Of a stretch of DNA of 64,000 nucleotides, positions 25,990 through 35,691 are shown one piece after another. Made by a program: the position numbers and the translations under genes. How positions within the stretch are numbered: the stretch's first letter is position 1; each line of letters opens with the position of its first letter. Below the pieces are notes generated by a model that saw only the letters and a program-made list of their open reading frames with translations, was not told where the DNA came from and did no database searches. Source of the DNA: Aquimarina muelleri DSM 19832 (GTDB lineage Bacteria > Bacteroidota > Bacteroidia > Flavobacteriales > Flavobacteriaceae); contig NZ_AUML01000002.1 in assembly GCF_000430665.1 (NCBI RefSeq), forward strand, positions 124,001 to 188,000, in the 5' to 3' direction.

Positions 25990-27240
25990 ATGCTATATTA
26001 TATTATAGGAGCTATATTATTTATAACACTTCTCTTTGTATGGTTTCAATACAAAAAGACTAAAAAAGAACTTAAGAATAAAGATATCGAGTTACAATCT
26101 CTGGTTCAAGAAACAGATAAACAGCTTGATTTACAACAAGATCTTATTTCAATACTTAGTCAGGAATTAAGAACTCCTCTATATGGGATAATTGGATTAA
26201 CTAATCTTTTAGAAAATGAATATCCAGAATTAAAAAATGATAAAAATCTAAAATCATTAAAATTCTCAGGGGATTATTTATTTACTTTAATTAATAATAT
26301 TTTACATGTAAATTTTTTAAATTCTGAAGAAGTTAAAGCACAAAACATCTTATTTAATTTACAGGAAGTTATCCAAACCCTTATACACTCATTTAGCTAT
26401 GCCATAGAAAATAGCGATAATACACTACATTTTGAGTTTGATCCTGAAATTAATAAAATGATTAATGGAGATTCTGGGATTCTTTCTCAAATACTTATGA
26501 ATTTAATGAGTAATGCTTTACGGTTTACTAAAAATGGAAATGTTTATTTTTCTGTGACACTACTTAAGAAGAAAAATAATATTTCTACTATTTCTTTTAA
26601 AATAAATCATGATGGTGATGAAATATCTATAGAAGATAAAAAATCTATTTATCAAGAATTTATTAATGTAAAAAACACTAAGAAAACTTATTTAGGGACT
26701 GGTATTAATTCAAAAATTGTAAATATTCTTGCTCAATCCATTAATGGAAAAATAATTATCCCAGAAAACACATATAAAGGATCAGAGTATTTGCTCGTGG
26801 TTGATTTTAAAGAACAAACGGATGATATAAAAAAAACAAATCAAGCCACCTATTCTAATACATCTTTAAAAGCTTTAATTGTAGATGATAACAAATTAAA
26901 TCTTCTGATAGCCGATAAAATGTTGTCTAAAGAATCTTTTGATTGTACAACTGTAGATAATGGTTTTGATGCCATAGAGTTAGTTAAAAAAAATGACTAT
27001 AATATAATTTTGATGGATATTAATATGCCAAAACTAAATGGTATTGGAACCACAAAAAGAATACGTGAATTTAATACAAAAGTCCCTATAATAGCTTTAT
27101 CCGCAGTAGATGTTACTCAATTAAACCGACAAATTGTACAAGCTGGTTTAAATGATTACATATTAAAACCTTATAACAAAAGTCATTTACTAGAGATGAT
27201 TTACAAATACATGAATAACCCAGAAATGAAAAATGGATAA
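25990..27240 (+). CDS. Hybrid sensor kinase/response regulator with degenerate kinase part
   Basis: 416 residues: one transmembrane helix (~4-20), coiled coil (~21-50), an HisKA-like dimerisation helix (~50-115), an HATPase-like domain (~150-275) and a receiver (~294-410). The H-box reads SQELRTPLYGIIG: the phospho-acceptor histidine is Gln58 (codon CAG). The N-box NLMSNALRFTKNG survives, but the G1 box is DGDEIS rather than DxGxG and the G2 box is only GTGINSK. The receiver is intact: VDDN, phospho-acceptor Asp343 in LMDINMP, and Lys393. It is probably a pseudokinase whose receiver is phosphorylated by another protein. Confidence 0.85.
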   Translation: MLYYIIGAILFITLLFVWFQYKKTKKELKNKDIELQSLVQETDKQLDLQQDLISILSQELRTPLYGIIGLTNLLENEYPELKNDKNLKSLKFSGDYLFTLINNILHVNFLNSEEVKAQNILFNLQEVIQTLIHSFSYAIENSDNTLHFEFDPEINKMINGDSGILSQILMNLMSNALRFTKNGNVYFSVTLLKKKNNISTISFKINHDGDEISIEDKKSIYQEFINVKNTKKTYLGTGINSKIVNILAQSINGKIIIPENTYKGSEYLLVVDFKEQTDDIKKTNQATYSNTSLKALIVDDNKLNLLIADKMLSKESFDCTTVDNGFDAIELVKKNDYNIILMDINMPKLNGIGTTKRIREFNTKVPIIALSAVDVTQLNRQIVQAGLNDYILKPYNKSHLLEMIYKYMNNPEMKNG

Positions 27241-27263
27241 TAAGTACTACTGTAAAAAATATT

Positions 27264-28232
27264 TTAATTTATAATTATTTGTTGCCCAATTTTTAGTACC
27301 GAACTAGATCTTAGCGCATTAGTTTTACAAATCTCTGCAATAGCTAAGCCATATTTATTTGCTATCCTGCTTAAGGTATCCCCTTTTCGTACTGTATAAA
27401 TTTTTTGTTGCTCTTCTTCTATTTTTGCAATATCTTCTATCGTCTTGTGTAGTACTATATTACTTTTTCGAGTAGATTTATGGTATCTAGGAGTAGCCCA
27501 TTTTTTTGTTACAAAAAGAACATCAGATCTAACTTTATTATCACTAGTAAACTCAAATAGATATTCTGGATTAATACTTTTACCTTTATAACGCACTTCA
27601 AGATGTAAATGACTTCCTCTTGCATTTCCAGTAACACCTCCTTTTCCTATAGTCTGTCCTTTTTTAATATCTTCATTTTCTTTCACTAAAATTTGTGAAA
27701 GATGTGCATACACAGTCTCCAAACCATTATGATGTCTAACTACTACTGTATTACCATGCCCTCCATGATATCCAACATATCGTATTTTTCCATCTAAAAT
27801 AGATTTTACACTATCCCCAATATGCAAATCAATATCAATTCCTTGATGAGGTCTTCCTCTTCTCCATCCATATCGAGAAGTAACTACCATGTTACCATCC
27901 ACCGGAGATGAAAAATCTTCATCCTGAAACTCTAACTGAAAAGGAAAAGTAAGTTGTTCTCCCCAATACGGATTAAACTGTTGATTATCCCAATTCGTAG
28001 TGAATTCTTCCATGTTTTCAACTAACAAATCATCACTAATCTCATTCTCTGGAAGGTAATTATAATTTTTTGGATATATAGGTAAACATACTATTCTACC
28101 TTGCACTACTATTTTTTTATGCTCTACTACTATACTTTCCTTTTGCTCTAATATTTCTTGTGCAGAGATACTAACAAATGATAAGAAAATAAAGAAAGTA
28201 GTTACAAGCTTTTTATTACTCAAAAACATCAA
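27264..28232 (-). CDS. M23 peptidase with C-terminal LysM
   Basis: 322 residues: signal peptide (1-24), M23 LytM-type metallopeptidase (~108-225) with zinc motifs HQGIDID and HLHLEVR and the SRYGWRRGR entry loop, then a LysM peptidoglycan-binding repeat at the end (YTVRKGDTLSRIANKYGL, ~278-322). All zinc ligands are present, so it should be an active endopeptidase of cell-wall cross-links, acting in the periplasm. The order catalytic-then-LysM is common in Bacteroidota. Confidence 0.93.
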   Translation of the reverse strand: MMFLSNKKLVTTFFIFLSFVSISAQEILEQKESIVVEHKKIVVQGRIVCLPIYPKNYNYLPENEISDDLLVENMEEFTTNWDNQQFNPYWGEQLTFPFQLEFQDEDFSSPVDGNMVVTSRYGWRRGRPHQGIDIDLHIGDSVKSILDGKIRYVGYHGGHGNTVVVRHHNGLETVYAHLSQILVKENEDIKKGQTIGKGGVTGNARGSHLHLEVRYKGKSINPEYLFEFTSDNKVRSDVLFVTKKWATPRYHKSTRKSNIVLHKTIEDIAKIEEEQQKIYTVRKGDTLSRIANKYGLAIAEICKTNALRSSSVLKIGQQIIIN

Positions 28233-28566
28233 TTATTATATATTTTATTAATTAAATAGATATGAATTGTTGGCATAAATATTTTTTTATTAAAGAACTG
28301 CAAAAGTAATGTGTTATTACAACATATAATTAATTAATACATTAATAATGAAAAATATATTTCCAAAAAATACCTTGTATTTTGACTATCAACATTTTAT
28401 TGATCCTTTATGAATTTAATTACATTACAATATTTTTATAAAGTAATATCCGCTTCTATTCATTTAACATTTTTTAAGACATTGATAAGAAAATATTAAT
28501 AAACAACATCACAATAAATAAAATGTCTTGTAGTTAAAGTAACAACTAATAATTAATTGAATAACC
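28233..28566. other. Divergent intergenic region with M23 gene promoter element
   Basis: 334 AT-rich bases. The minus-strand octamer TACTTTTG at 28301-28308 fits the TAnnTTTG -7 box for the M23 peptidase gene, giving a ~65-base leader. No equivalent was found for the OmpA lipoprotein on the other side. No coding potential seen. Confidence 0.45.
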
Positions 28567-29400
28567 ATGAAAAGATCATTAACACTAGTTGCGGTGTCCG
28601 GAGTATTAATTATGACATCCTGTGTATCCAAGAAAAAGTATGTTGCTTTAGAGCAAGAATTACAGAACACGCAAAGTACTTTACAAAAAACTACAGTAGA
28701 AAAAGAAGAATTAGAAGGTAAATTTGCTAAAATAGAATCCAGAGTAGCAGACTATAACGCAAAAATTAATTCGTTGACACAAGAAAACGATGAAAAAATG
28801 GTAATGGTAGATGATATTGTAGCAATATCTAACAAAACTAAAGAAAAAATGAAGCAAACCTTAACCAGGGTTGATCAACAAAAACTACAAGGTGCAACGT
28901 CATTAAAAGACTCTATGAACCTTGCTGTATCACATAATTTGAAAAAATCATTATCTGATGACATAAAAAATGATGAAGACATTTCTATTGACATAGATAA
29001 TACAGTAGTGATGATATCTATATCAGATAAAATGTTATTTAATAGTGGGAGTTATAGAATTAGCAATAAAGCAGATAGTATATTAAAAAAACTAGCTGAT
29101 CTTATTAATTCTGAGCCAAGTTTAGAAGTTATGGTAGAAGGTCATACAGATTCTAGAACTATCAGTAATGCTGTTGTACAAGACAACTGGGATTTAAGTG
29201 TAAAAAGAGCTACGTCTATTGTTAGAAAACTACAATCAAAGTACTCTGTTGATCCTGCTAAATTAATCGCATCAGGAAGAAGTAGTTATAAGCCTTTAGT
29301 AGAAAATGATACTAAAGAGAATATGTCTATTAACAGACGTACAAGAATTGTTTTACTACCAAATATGGATAAGTTTTTCTCGATGCTTTCTTCTAACTAA
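28567..29400 (+). CDS. OmpA-family lipoprotein
   Basis: 277 residues: lipoprotein signal with lipobox MTSC (Cys19), a coiled-coil stalk (~25-95) rich in Glu/Lys, and a C-terminal OmpA/MotB domain (~135-260) with MLFNSGSYRIS, EGHTDSRTIS and NRRTRIVLLP. The stalk plus domain layout would reach from the outer membrane to peptidoglycan. Conserved in flavobacteria as a single gene; ends at a strong terminator. Confidence 0.9.
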   Translation: MKRSLTLVAVSGVLIMTSCVSKKKYVALEQELQNTQSTLQKTTVEKEELEGKFAKIESRVADYNAKINSLTQENDEKMVMVDDIVAISNKTKEKMKQTLTRVDQQKLQGATSLKDSMNLAVSHNLKKSLSDDIKNDEDISIDIDNTVVMISISDKMLFNSGSYRISNKADSILKKLADLINSEPSLEVMVEGHTDSRTISNAVVQDNWDLSVKRATSIVRKLQSKYSVDPAKLIASGRSSYKPLVENDTKENMSINRRTRIVLLPNMDKFFSMLSSN

Positions 29401-29420
29401 ACAATTTAATATATTGTTTA

Positions 29421-29474
29421 ATATCAAAAAAAGGGATAAAAACTATTATTAGTTTTTATCCCTTTTTTTGATAT
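29421..29474. terminator. Bidirectional terminator with 25-bp perfect stem
   Basis: Arms 29421-29445 and 29450-29474 are perfectly complementary around a 4-base loop, and contain A7 and T7 tracts, so it can stop transcription from both the OmpA lipoprotein and the convergent gene at 29494-30117. Confidence 0.9.
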
Positions 29475-29493
29475 TATCTATTTGGATTACACT

Positions 29494-30117
29494 TTATACT
29501 AGCTCACGTCGTAACTCATTTAAAGTGATATCACTATTAATTAACCTCGTTATCACTTCTTCTCGAAACTCTTCTAGGTCCTCATAATCATAATATTTAG
29601 CCCATTTATGAGTTTCTAATAAGTTCTTAATTTGTTTAATAAGCTTGCGAGTAGCATCTGCAGGTCTTAACACAGCTTCTGTATCATAATCTGGGTTATC
29701 TTTGTGCATATAACTCACTTTTTTAGTTTCAAAATCTACAGAAATATAATATGCATCTACATCTGGATCCAGATTCTCTCTAAAATCTTCCCAATTTGCA
29801 AAACCTAATCTTAGATCATCTATCTCTGCTGGTAAATCAGATACCAAACGCCATTGACATTTTGCTGCTCTACCCCAATGATTAGATAATCTGTAAACTC
29901 CTAATTTCGTATAATAATAAGTACTCCCAGATTCACTTCTATAATTTGGCTTTCTTCTTGATATTTCTCGTAATGAAACTCCTTTAAAAACACAATATGT
30001 TTTATTAAAAAAATTATATCGAGTATAAATTTTTAAATGCTCCTTTTCCTGATGTTCCAATATGATTGTTTTTTCCCGATGCAAAGAAATCACATTTTTA
30101 TTAGAAAGTAAAAACAA
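29494..30117 (-). CDS. Conserved protein of unknown function
   Basis: 207 residues, no signal peptide or membrane segment. It is rich in aromatic and charged residues, with a YYYTKLGVYRLSNHWGRAAK block, an SVDFETKKVSYMHKDN strand pair, and a long C-terminal acidic/basic helix (LIKQIKNLLETHKWAKYY to LRRELV). I do not recognise a family. Base use matches the neighbours. The downstream convergent terminator serves this gene too. Confidence 0.65.
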   Translation of the reverse strand: MFLLSNKNVISLHREKTIILEHQEKEHLKIYTRYNFFNKTYCVFKGVSLREISRRKPNYRSESGSTYYYTKLGVYRLSNHWGRAAKCQWRLVSDLPAEIDDLRLGFANWEDFRENLDPDVDAYYISVDFETKKVSYMHKDNPDYDTEAVLRPADATRKLIKQIKNLLETHKWAKYYDYEDLEEFREEVITRLINSDITLNELRRELV

Positions 30118-30860
30118 GTTTTTAACATATCATAAACCAAGCAATATAAAGTTCTTTTTAAACCTTAAAAATGATACATAATTAACACCAAATTATGTAT
30201 ATAGAAATACCAAATTCTACTCATCACTTTTTAGTTATACTCCACTACATATAGTTAATTTTTTTTTGAAAAATTCAAAAAACAATCTCCTTTTTAATTT
30301 TTTTTAGATAATTTTAGATAATTATTAACCAATTAACAAAAAATACTATATAAAAAATGTAATACCATATTATTGTTTTTAGAAAATTCAATTTTGACTA
30401 TATATCAAGATTTGTCTTGTTTTACTACCTTCTAATAAATAACAGTCTAAGTACACTTTCATCAACCCCAAGATGGCAGCTAATTTACCATTAAGTGTTT
30501 TTATTGATATTTTAGTTTTTTTACAAAAAGCACTAAAAGTAAAATTTTTAAAGCGAGGTATACTACACTGAATAACTTTTATCATTGTTTAAATTATAGC
30601 TACATATGATAAAAGCTAATAGTTATAAATACATATATTTTCAAAATCAGTTAACAAATATTTAACTCTGTTCTAATATATAATTTAGCTCAGATTTATT
30701 TCGACATAAAAAATTGCACATCAACAGTTTAATTTTATATAAAAAAACAAAAACACTATTTTACGGATAACCCCTAAATATTAGATGTTTATAACATAAA
30801 TCTATATTCTATTTAATAGCGAAATTCGTTTCCAATAACTAATTAACCAAATAGCACAAG
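30118..30860. other. Long AT-rich region before nrdA, no supported gene
   Basis: 743 bases. The only open frame, 65 codons on the minus strand (30388-30585), lacks a recognisable motif and has no promoter element, so it is not annotated. Poly-A and poly-T tracts are frequent. The interval may hold the nrdA promoter, but no good TAnnTTTG match was found and no NrdR-box pair could be recognised. Confidence 0.4.
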
Positions 30861-33257
30861 ATGCAAGTAAAAAAAAGAGATGGTCGTAAAGAGCCTATTA
30901 TGTTTGATAAGATTACCGCTAGGGTAAGAAAATTATGTTATGGACTTAACTCCTTAGTAGATCCTGTAAAGGTAGCTATGCGAGTGATAGAAGGATTGTA
31001 TGATGGTGTAACGACAAGCGAACTGGATAACCTGACTGCAGAAATAGCTGCAACCATGACCATAACACATCCTGATTATGCAAAGCTAGCAGCTCGTATC
31101 TCTGTTTCTAATTTACATAAAAACACAAAAAAGACATTCTCAGAGGTAGTTACCGATCTTTATGAGTATGTAAACTCCAGAACCGGTAAAAAAGCAGCTC
31201 TGATTGCAGATGATGTATATGATGTTATCACAGCTAACAAAGAAAAACTAGATTCTACCATTATTTATAATAGGGATTTTGGATATGATTATTTTGGTTT
31301 TAAAACATTAGAACGTTCTTATTTACTTAAGATTAACGGTGAAATTGCAGAACGTCCACAGCATATGCTAATGCGGGTTTCTATAGGAATTCATCTTAAT
31401 GATTTGGATGCAGCAATAGAGACGTATGAGCTAATGTCTAAAAAATATTTTACACACGCCACTCCTACTTTATTCAATGCTGGTACACCAAAGCCACAAA
31501 TGTCATCCTGCTTTTTATTAACCATGAAAGATGATAGTATAAATGGCATTTATGATACTTTAAAACAAACCGCTAAGATTTCGCAATCTGCAGGAGGTAT
31601 AGGGTTATCTATTCATAATGTTAGAGCTACAGGATCCTATATTGCAGGAACCAACGGTAAATCTAACGGTATTGTACCTATGTTACAAGTGTTTAATGAT
31701 ACAGCTCGTTATGTAGATCAGGGAGGCGGAAATCGAAAAGGAGCCTTTGCTATTTATATCGAGCCATGGCACGCAGATATTTTTGATTTCTTAGATCTTA
31801 AAAAGAACCATGGTAAAGAAGAAATGCGAGCACGAGATTTGTTTTATGCCATGTGGATCCCAGATCTATTCATGAAACGAGTACAAGATGATGCAGAATG
31901 GACATTAATGTGTCCTAATGAGTGCCCTGGACTATTTGATATACATAGTGATGCATTCGAAGAAGCTTATCTTCGTTTTGAAGCAGAAGAAAAAGGGCGA
32001 AGAACTATAAAGGCGAGAGAGTTATGGGAAAAAATACTAGAATCTCAGATCGAAACCGGTACTCCATATATGCTATACAAAGATGCTGCTAATCGTAAAT
32101 CTAATCAGCAAAATTTAGGTACTATTCGTTCTTCTAACTTATGTACCGAGATTTTAGAATATACCAGCCCAGATGAAGTAGCTGTTTGTAATCTAGCCTC
32201 TATTGCATTACCTATGTTTGTAAAAAACGGAGAGTTTGATCATAAGGAATTATTTAGGATAACCAAAAGAGTAACTAAAAACCTAAACAGAGTAATCGAT
32301 CGTAATTACTATCCTGTAAAAGAAGCAGAAAACTCTAATGTGCGCCATCGTCCAATAGGATTAGGAGTACAAGGATTAGCAGATGCATTTATACAATTGC
32401 GATTACCATTTACTAGTGATGGGGCAAAGAAGTTAAACCAAGAAATCTTTGAAACCTTATACTTTGCAGCAGTTACCGCATCGATGGAAGAAGCCAAAGA
32501 GGATGGCCCTTATCAAAGTTATGAAGGATCCCCTATTTCTAAAGGAAAGTTTCAATATAACCTATGGGGATTAAAAGATGAGGAATTAAGTGGTAGATGG
32601 GACTGGGATAAGCTACGAAAACAAGTGCTTAAAAACGGTGTTCGTAACTCCTTATTAGTAGCACCAATGCCAACAGCATCTACCTCTCAAATACTAGGTA
32701 ACAATGAAGCTTTTGAACCATATACTAGTAATATTTATACCAGACGAGTATTATCAGGAGAATTTATCGTAGTGAACAAACACTTACTAGAAGATTTAGT
32801 GAAATTAGGGTTGTGGAACGACTCGCTTAAAGATGCTATTATGCGAGCAAATGGATCGGTACAAAATATAGATATCATACCACAGGATTTAAAAGAGTTA
32901 TATAAAACTGTTTGGGAACTGAGTATGAAAGATATTATCGATATGTCTCGCCACAGAGGGTATTTTATCGATCAGTCACAATCTTTAAACCTTTTTATGG
33001 AAGGTGCAACTATGGCAAAACTAACCTCGATGCATTTTTATGCATGGAAAAGTGGCTTAAAAACAGGAATGTACTATTTAAGAACAAAATCTGCAGTAGA
33101 TGCCATTAAGTTTACACTAAAAAGTGAAAACAAAAAACAGATTACAACACAAACAAATCCATATCAAGAAGCAATTTCTATACACGAGTATCAAGCATTA
33201 ATCCAACAATCTAAAAACAATAATGAAGAGGATGATTGTCTAATGTGTGGAGGGTAA
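30861..33257 (+). CDS. nrdA: Class I ribonucleoside-diphosphate reductase, alpha chain
   Basis: 798 residues. N-terminal ATP-cone (1-90, [20 protein letters not shown]), the active-site region [20 protein letters not shown], the catalytic NLCTEI triad (Asn, Cys, Glu), the radical-transfer tyrosines in [11 protein letters not shown] and a C-terminal redox pair CLMC. It makes deoxynucleotides from ribonucleoside diphosphates. An allosteric ATP/dATP site is therefore expected. The beta chain nrdB, which usually lies next to nrdA, is not adjacent here. Confidence 0.97.
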   Translation: MQVKKRDGRKEPIMFDKITARVRKLCYGLNSLVDPVKVAMRVIEGLYDGVTTSELDNLTAEIAATMTITHPDYAKLAARISVSNLHKNTKKTFSEVVTDLYEYVNSRTGKKAALIADDVYDVITANKEKLDSTIIYNRDFGYDYFGFKTLERSYLLKINGEIAERPQHMLMRVSIGIHLNDLDAAIETYELMSKKYFTHATPTLFNAGTPKPQMSSCFLLTMKDDSINGIYDTLKQTAKISQSAGGIGLSIHNVRATGSYIAGTNGKSNGIVPMLQVFNDTARYVDQGGGNRKGAFAIYIEPWHADIFDFLDLKKNHGKEEMRARDLFYAMWIPDLFMKRVQDDAEWTLMCPNECPGLFDIHSDAFEEAYLRFEAEEKGRRTIKARELWEKILESQIETGTPYMLYKDAANRKSNQQNLGTIRSSNLCTEILEYTSPDEVAVCNLASIALPMFVKNGEFDHKELFRITKRVTKNLNRVIDRNYYPVKEAENSNVRHRPIGLGVQGLADAFIQLRLPFTSDGAKKLNQEIFETLYFAAVTASMEEAKEDGPYQSYEGSPISKGKFQYNLWGLKDEELSGRWDWDKLRKQVLKNGVRNSLLVAPMPTASTSQILGNNEAFEPYTSNIYTRRVLSGEFIVVNKHLLEDLVKLGLWNDSLKDAIMRANGSVQNIDIIPQDLKELYKTVWELSMKDIIDMSRHRGYFIDQSQSLNLFMEGATMAKLTSMHFYAWKSGLKTGMYYLRTKSAVDAIKFTLKSENKKQITTQTNPYQEAISIHEYQALIQQSKNNNEEDDCLMCGG

Positions 33258-33318
33258 TTCTATTTTTTAAACATATATCTAATAAAATTTATTAACCCAT
33301 ATTATATATAGTACACTA

Positions 33319-33948
33319 ATGAACAAAGAACAAATCATCAAAAAACAACTTGTATTTCATAAAAGAGGTAAAGCAGGATGCGCATTTTCATCTATTGCTG
33401 CAAGAAAACCTGATAATTATGAATGGGAACATAAAATTTTATGTTCGTATACTACAAAAGAAATAGATGAAGCTATAGAATATTACATCCAAAAAGAAGA
33501 GATATCTACAGTATCTCTTGTGTTTCCTACAGTAAGAACCGTATATGACTTATGCTCCTTAATACAAACACTCGAAAACTGTAAAAACATAATTACTATA
33601 AAAACAGAGTACCAAGATTTTCAATGTTTTGGATTTAGAGTTAAAGTAGAAGACAAATTATCTTGGGTAACTGGATTTGGTTCTTTTTCTTTTTTTCCTA
33701 AAACAAGACAAACTCCTTTTACCGAAATAGCTTTTCGGGTAAAACAAAAGCCCCAATATGAGTGGGAAATGAAAGAAAGCCCGGCAGAAACCCTTCATTT
33801 AGCACATATGAATATGCTAGATATGGAAGAAGATACATTTAAAAATATCTGGCAACATTCTTTAAACAATACCGAAAAAATATTAGGACATAAACCAGAC
33901 TTTATAAGCGCCGCAAAAACAACATTCTCCATACCAAAAACAATATGA
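33319..33948 (+). CDS. Conserved protein of unknown function, coupled to PnuC-like gene
   Basis: 209 residues, cytoplasmic by composition. Visible features: GCAFSSIAARK near the start, a Rossmann-like beta-alpha (STVSLVFPTVRTVYDLCS), FGFRVKVEDKLSWVTGFGSF, TRQTPFTEIAFRVK, AHMNMLDMEEDTFKNIW and a conserved-looking end SAAKTTFSIP. I cannot name the family. Its stop overlaps the next start (ATGA), so it is translated together with a half-size PnuC-like protein and an HD nucleotidase, suggesting a role in nucleotide or nicotinamide metabolism (inference). Confidence 0.7.
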   Translation: MNKEQIIKKQLVFHKRGKAGCAFSSIAARKPDNYEWEHKILCSYTTKEIDEAIEYYIQKEEISTVSLVFPTVRTVYDLCSLIQTLENCKNIITIKTEYQDFQCFGFRVKVEDKLSWVTGFGSFSFFPKTRQTPFTEIAFRVKQKPQYEWEMKESPAETLHLAHMNMLDMEEDTFKNIWQHSLNNTEKILGHKPDFISAAKTTFSIPKTI

Positions 33949-34169
33949 ATATAGATAACTTATCTTGGGTACTGGCTTTTGGTAGTCTTATCGGAGGACA
34001 ATTAGTGATTAACAAAAATAAAATCGGATATGTAATCTGGGTAATAGTAAATTTATTGTGGATAACTTATTTTATATATAAAGATATTTATTCTTCAGCA
34101 TTTTTATTTTTGGTGTATATGATACAATCTATCTACGGATATATAAAATGGAAAAAAAATGAAAAATAA
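33945..34169 (+). CDS. Half-size PnuC/SemiSWEET-like membrane protein
   Basis: 74 residues with three predicted membrane helices (~6-22, 27-46, 50-66). The pattern NKNKIGYVIWVIVNLLWI followed by a C-terminal SIYGYIKWKKNEK resembles one triple-helix half of PnuC, the nicotinamide riboside transporter whose fold is two SWEET-like bundles. At this size it would need to dimerise, as SemiSWEETs do. It overlaps the gene before by 4 bases and the HD-domain gene after by 11 bases, a strongly coupled arrangement. Confidence 0.7.
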   Translation: MNIDNLSWVLAFGSLIGGQLVINKNKIGYVIWVIVNLLWITYFIYKDIYSSAFLFLVYMIQSIYGYIKWKKNEK

Positions 34170-34767
34170 CATCGCCTTTTTATTAAGAAATTTTCTGGCA
34201 GACTCCGAAAAATTAAAAACAGAATTACGGCATAGTTATTTGTCTGATGGTAGAACTGAAAGTGTTGCAGAACACGTATGGCGTATGTCTTTATTAGCAT
34301 TAATGGTAGAACCATATCTAAAACAAAAGATTAATGTAGAGCGATTTCTTAAGATTATTATTGTACATGATCTGGTCGAAATTTATGCTGGGGATATTCC
34401 AATAACAGAGTCCGTAAAAAGTGAGCAAATAAAAAAGTTAAAAGAGATTAATGAAATAAAAGCTATAGAAAAAATAAAAACTAAACTCCCTTCTCTGATA
34501 GGAGAAAGTTTTTATGATTTGTGGTGGGAATACGAAAAAAATGAAACTATAGAATCCAGAGTTGCCCATGCATTAGATAAAATCGAAGCACAAGCACAAC
34601 ATAATGAAGCTGGTATTGATACTTGGGTAGAAGAAGAGTACCATTTTGCATATAAACTGTCTAATTATACTACTAATGAAAAAATATTAGAAGAGCTTTC
34701 TGATATTTTAATAGCCGAAACAGACGAGTTATTAAACTCTATTGGGTATCATAAAAAAACGATATAA
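34159..34767 (+). CDS. HD-domain nucleotidase (YfbR/HDDC2-like)
   Basis: 202 residues of HD-domain fold. Metal ligands are visible: His39 in SVAEHVW, His70-Asp71 in VHDLVEIYAGD and the fourth Asp in AHALDKIEAQAQHNE. This pattern and length match YfbR/HDDC2 proteins, which dephosphorylate deoxyribonucleoside 5'-monophosphates. Located downstream of nrdA and coupled to a PnuC-like gene, it may clear excess dNMPs or supply nucleosides for transport. Confidence 0.85.
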   Translation: MKNNIAFLLRNFLADSEKLKTELRHSYLSDGRTESVAEHVWRMSLLALMVEPYLKQKINVERFLKIIIVHDLVEIYAGDIPITESVKSEQIKKLKEINEIKAIEKIKTKLPSLIGESFYDLWWEYEKNETIESRVAHALDKIEAQAQHNEAGIDTWVEEEYHFAYKLSNYTTNEKILEELSDILIAETDELLNSIGYHKKTI

Positions 34768-34944
34768 AGAGTTCTATAATTACTAAAAAAGCTTCATAAA
34801 ATTAAACATAATAATTCATATTTCACCAAAATTATACAGATCAACCAGATTATGTCAAAGTATAAATATATTTTTTATTAAGATTTCTAAACTATATCGT
34901 TTAGCTAAGAAAAAACTTTTATAGTATCACAATGTAGATTTATT

Positions 34945-34970
34945 GGTCTTCAACAAGCTCAGACTGACAT
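34945..34970. repeat. Repeat C half-copy
   Basis: Contains CTCAGACTGACA preceded by GGTCTTCAACAAG. The 12-base core recurs in the mcrC-mcrB gap at 37165-37176. It resembles intergenic fragments frequent in Flavobacteriaceae (TGAGCTTGTTGAAGA on the other strand). Lies between two convergent genes. Confidence 0.5.
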
Positions 34971-34997
34971 TACAAAACCTTAATATATAGAATTTAC

Positions 34998-35618
34998 CTA
35001 ATCGAACAAAGATGGTTGCTTATTTTTGGAAGGATAATTGACTAAATCCATATACTTAGGATCCATTTTTTTTAACATATTCGGGATAGCCCTATAATAC
35101 GAAGGAGACACACTAATCTCATAAGCAAGTTTTTTTATACTCACAGGGTTTTTCTGCTGATCCAAATACCACATAATTCTATCTTTTATAGTATACGGTA
35201 TACTATCATAGGTAATATCTAATACGGTAAGCGTATCCCCTATTTTTATTTCTCCTTTATTAAGCACCGTACCTAAATAACCACGTTGGTGCTCTATTTT
35301 TTTAAGAGCTACTACATCTTTTATTTGCTTGCAAGGTTCACAATGATAGGTTAAACGTATTTGCACCTCTCCTATTTGTATTACTGTTCCTGAGGATAGT
35401 GCATGTATATCCAAACCATCGATTATTATATTTTCTTTAAGGTCTCCTGGTTCTAAATCAAATCTTTCTATTATCTCAGTCGTTAAAATCAAAATATGCC
35501 GTTGTGGCAAAGCCACTTTTGCTCCCACAATACCTTTTTTAGTAACCTCAAAACTGTCTACTTCGCGCAAGGTGTTTCCTAACGATTCTTTTAAAAATAA
35601 TTTTTGTACGGTTATCAT
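34998..35618 (-). CDS. MOSC-domain protein with extra C-terminal helical domain
   Basis: Start at MITVQKLFLKES (206 residues); the 17-residue upstream extension covers a candidate promoter. The MOSC fold (~5-140) is recognised by GIVGAKVALPQRHILILTTE, FDLEPGDLKENIIIDGLDIH and a conserved cysteine in YHCEPCKQI, the sulfur-carrying site in molybdenum-cofactor sulfurases. The C-terminal ~65 residues (DRIMWYLDQQKNP, IKKLAYEISVSPSYYRAIPN, LKKMDP) look like a small winged or helix-turn-helix domain, an uncommon addition. Function uncertain: detoxification of N-hydroxylated or oxidised compounds is the usual suggestion for stand-alone MOSC proteins. Confidence 0.75.
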   Translation of the reverse strand: MITVQKLFLKESLGNTLREVDSFEVTKKGIVGAKVALPQRHILILTTEIIERFDLEPGDLKENIIIDGLDIHALSSGTVIQIGEVQIRLTYHCEPCKQIKDVVALKKIEHQRGYLGTVLNKGEIKIGDTLTVLDITYDSIPYTIKDRIMWYLDQQKNPVSIKKLAYEISVSPSYYRAIPNMLKKMDPKYMDLVNYPSKNKQPSLFD

Positions 35619-35648
35619 GATATTTGTAGGTTTTATGTAAATACTACA

Positions 35649-35656
35649 CAAAACTA
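35649..35656 (-). promoter_or_regulatory. -7 box of the MOSC gene
   Basis: TAGTTTTG on the minus strand, exact TAnnTTTG, 30 bases before the chosen start codon; supports the shorter start. No TTG at the expected -33. Confidence 0.45.
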
Positions 35657-35691
35657 AGTAAAATATCACTAGTATTATTTTCTTACTTTAT

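Noticed and set aside
30388-30585. 65-codon frame on the minus strand before nrdA
   Set aside because: No recognisable motif, no promoter element, no neighbours in the same direction, and composition like non-coding DNA.
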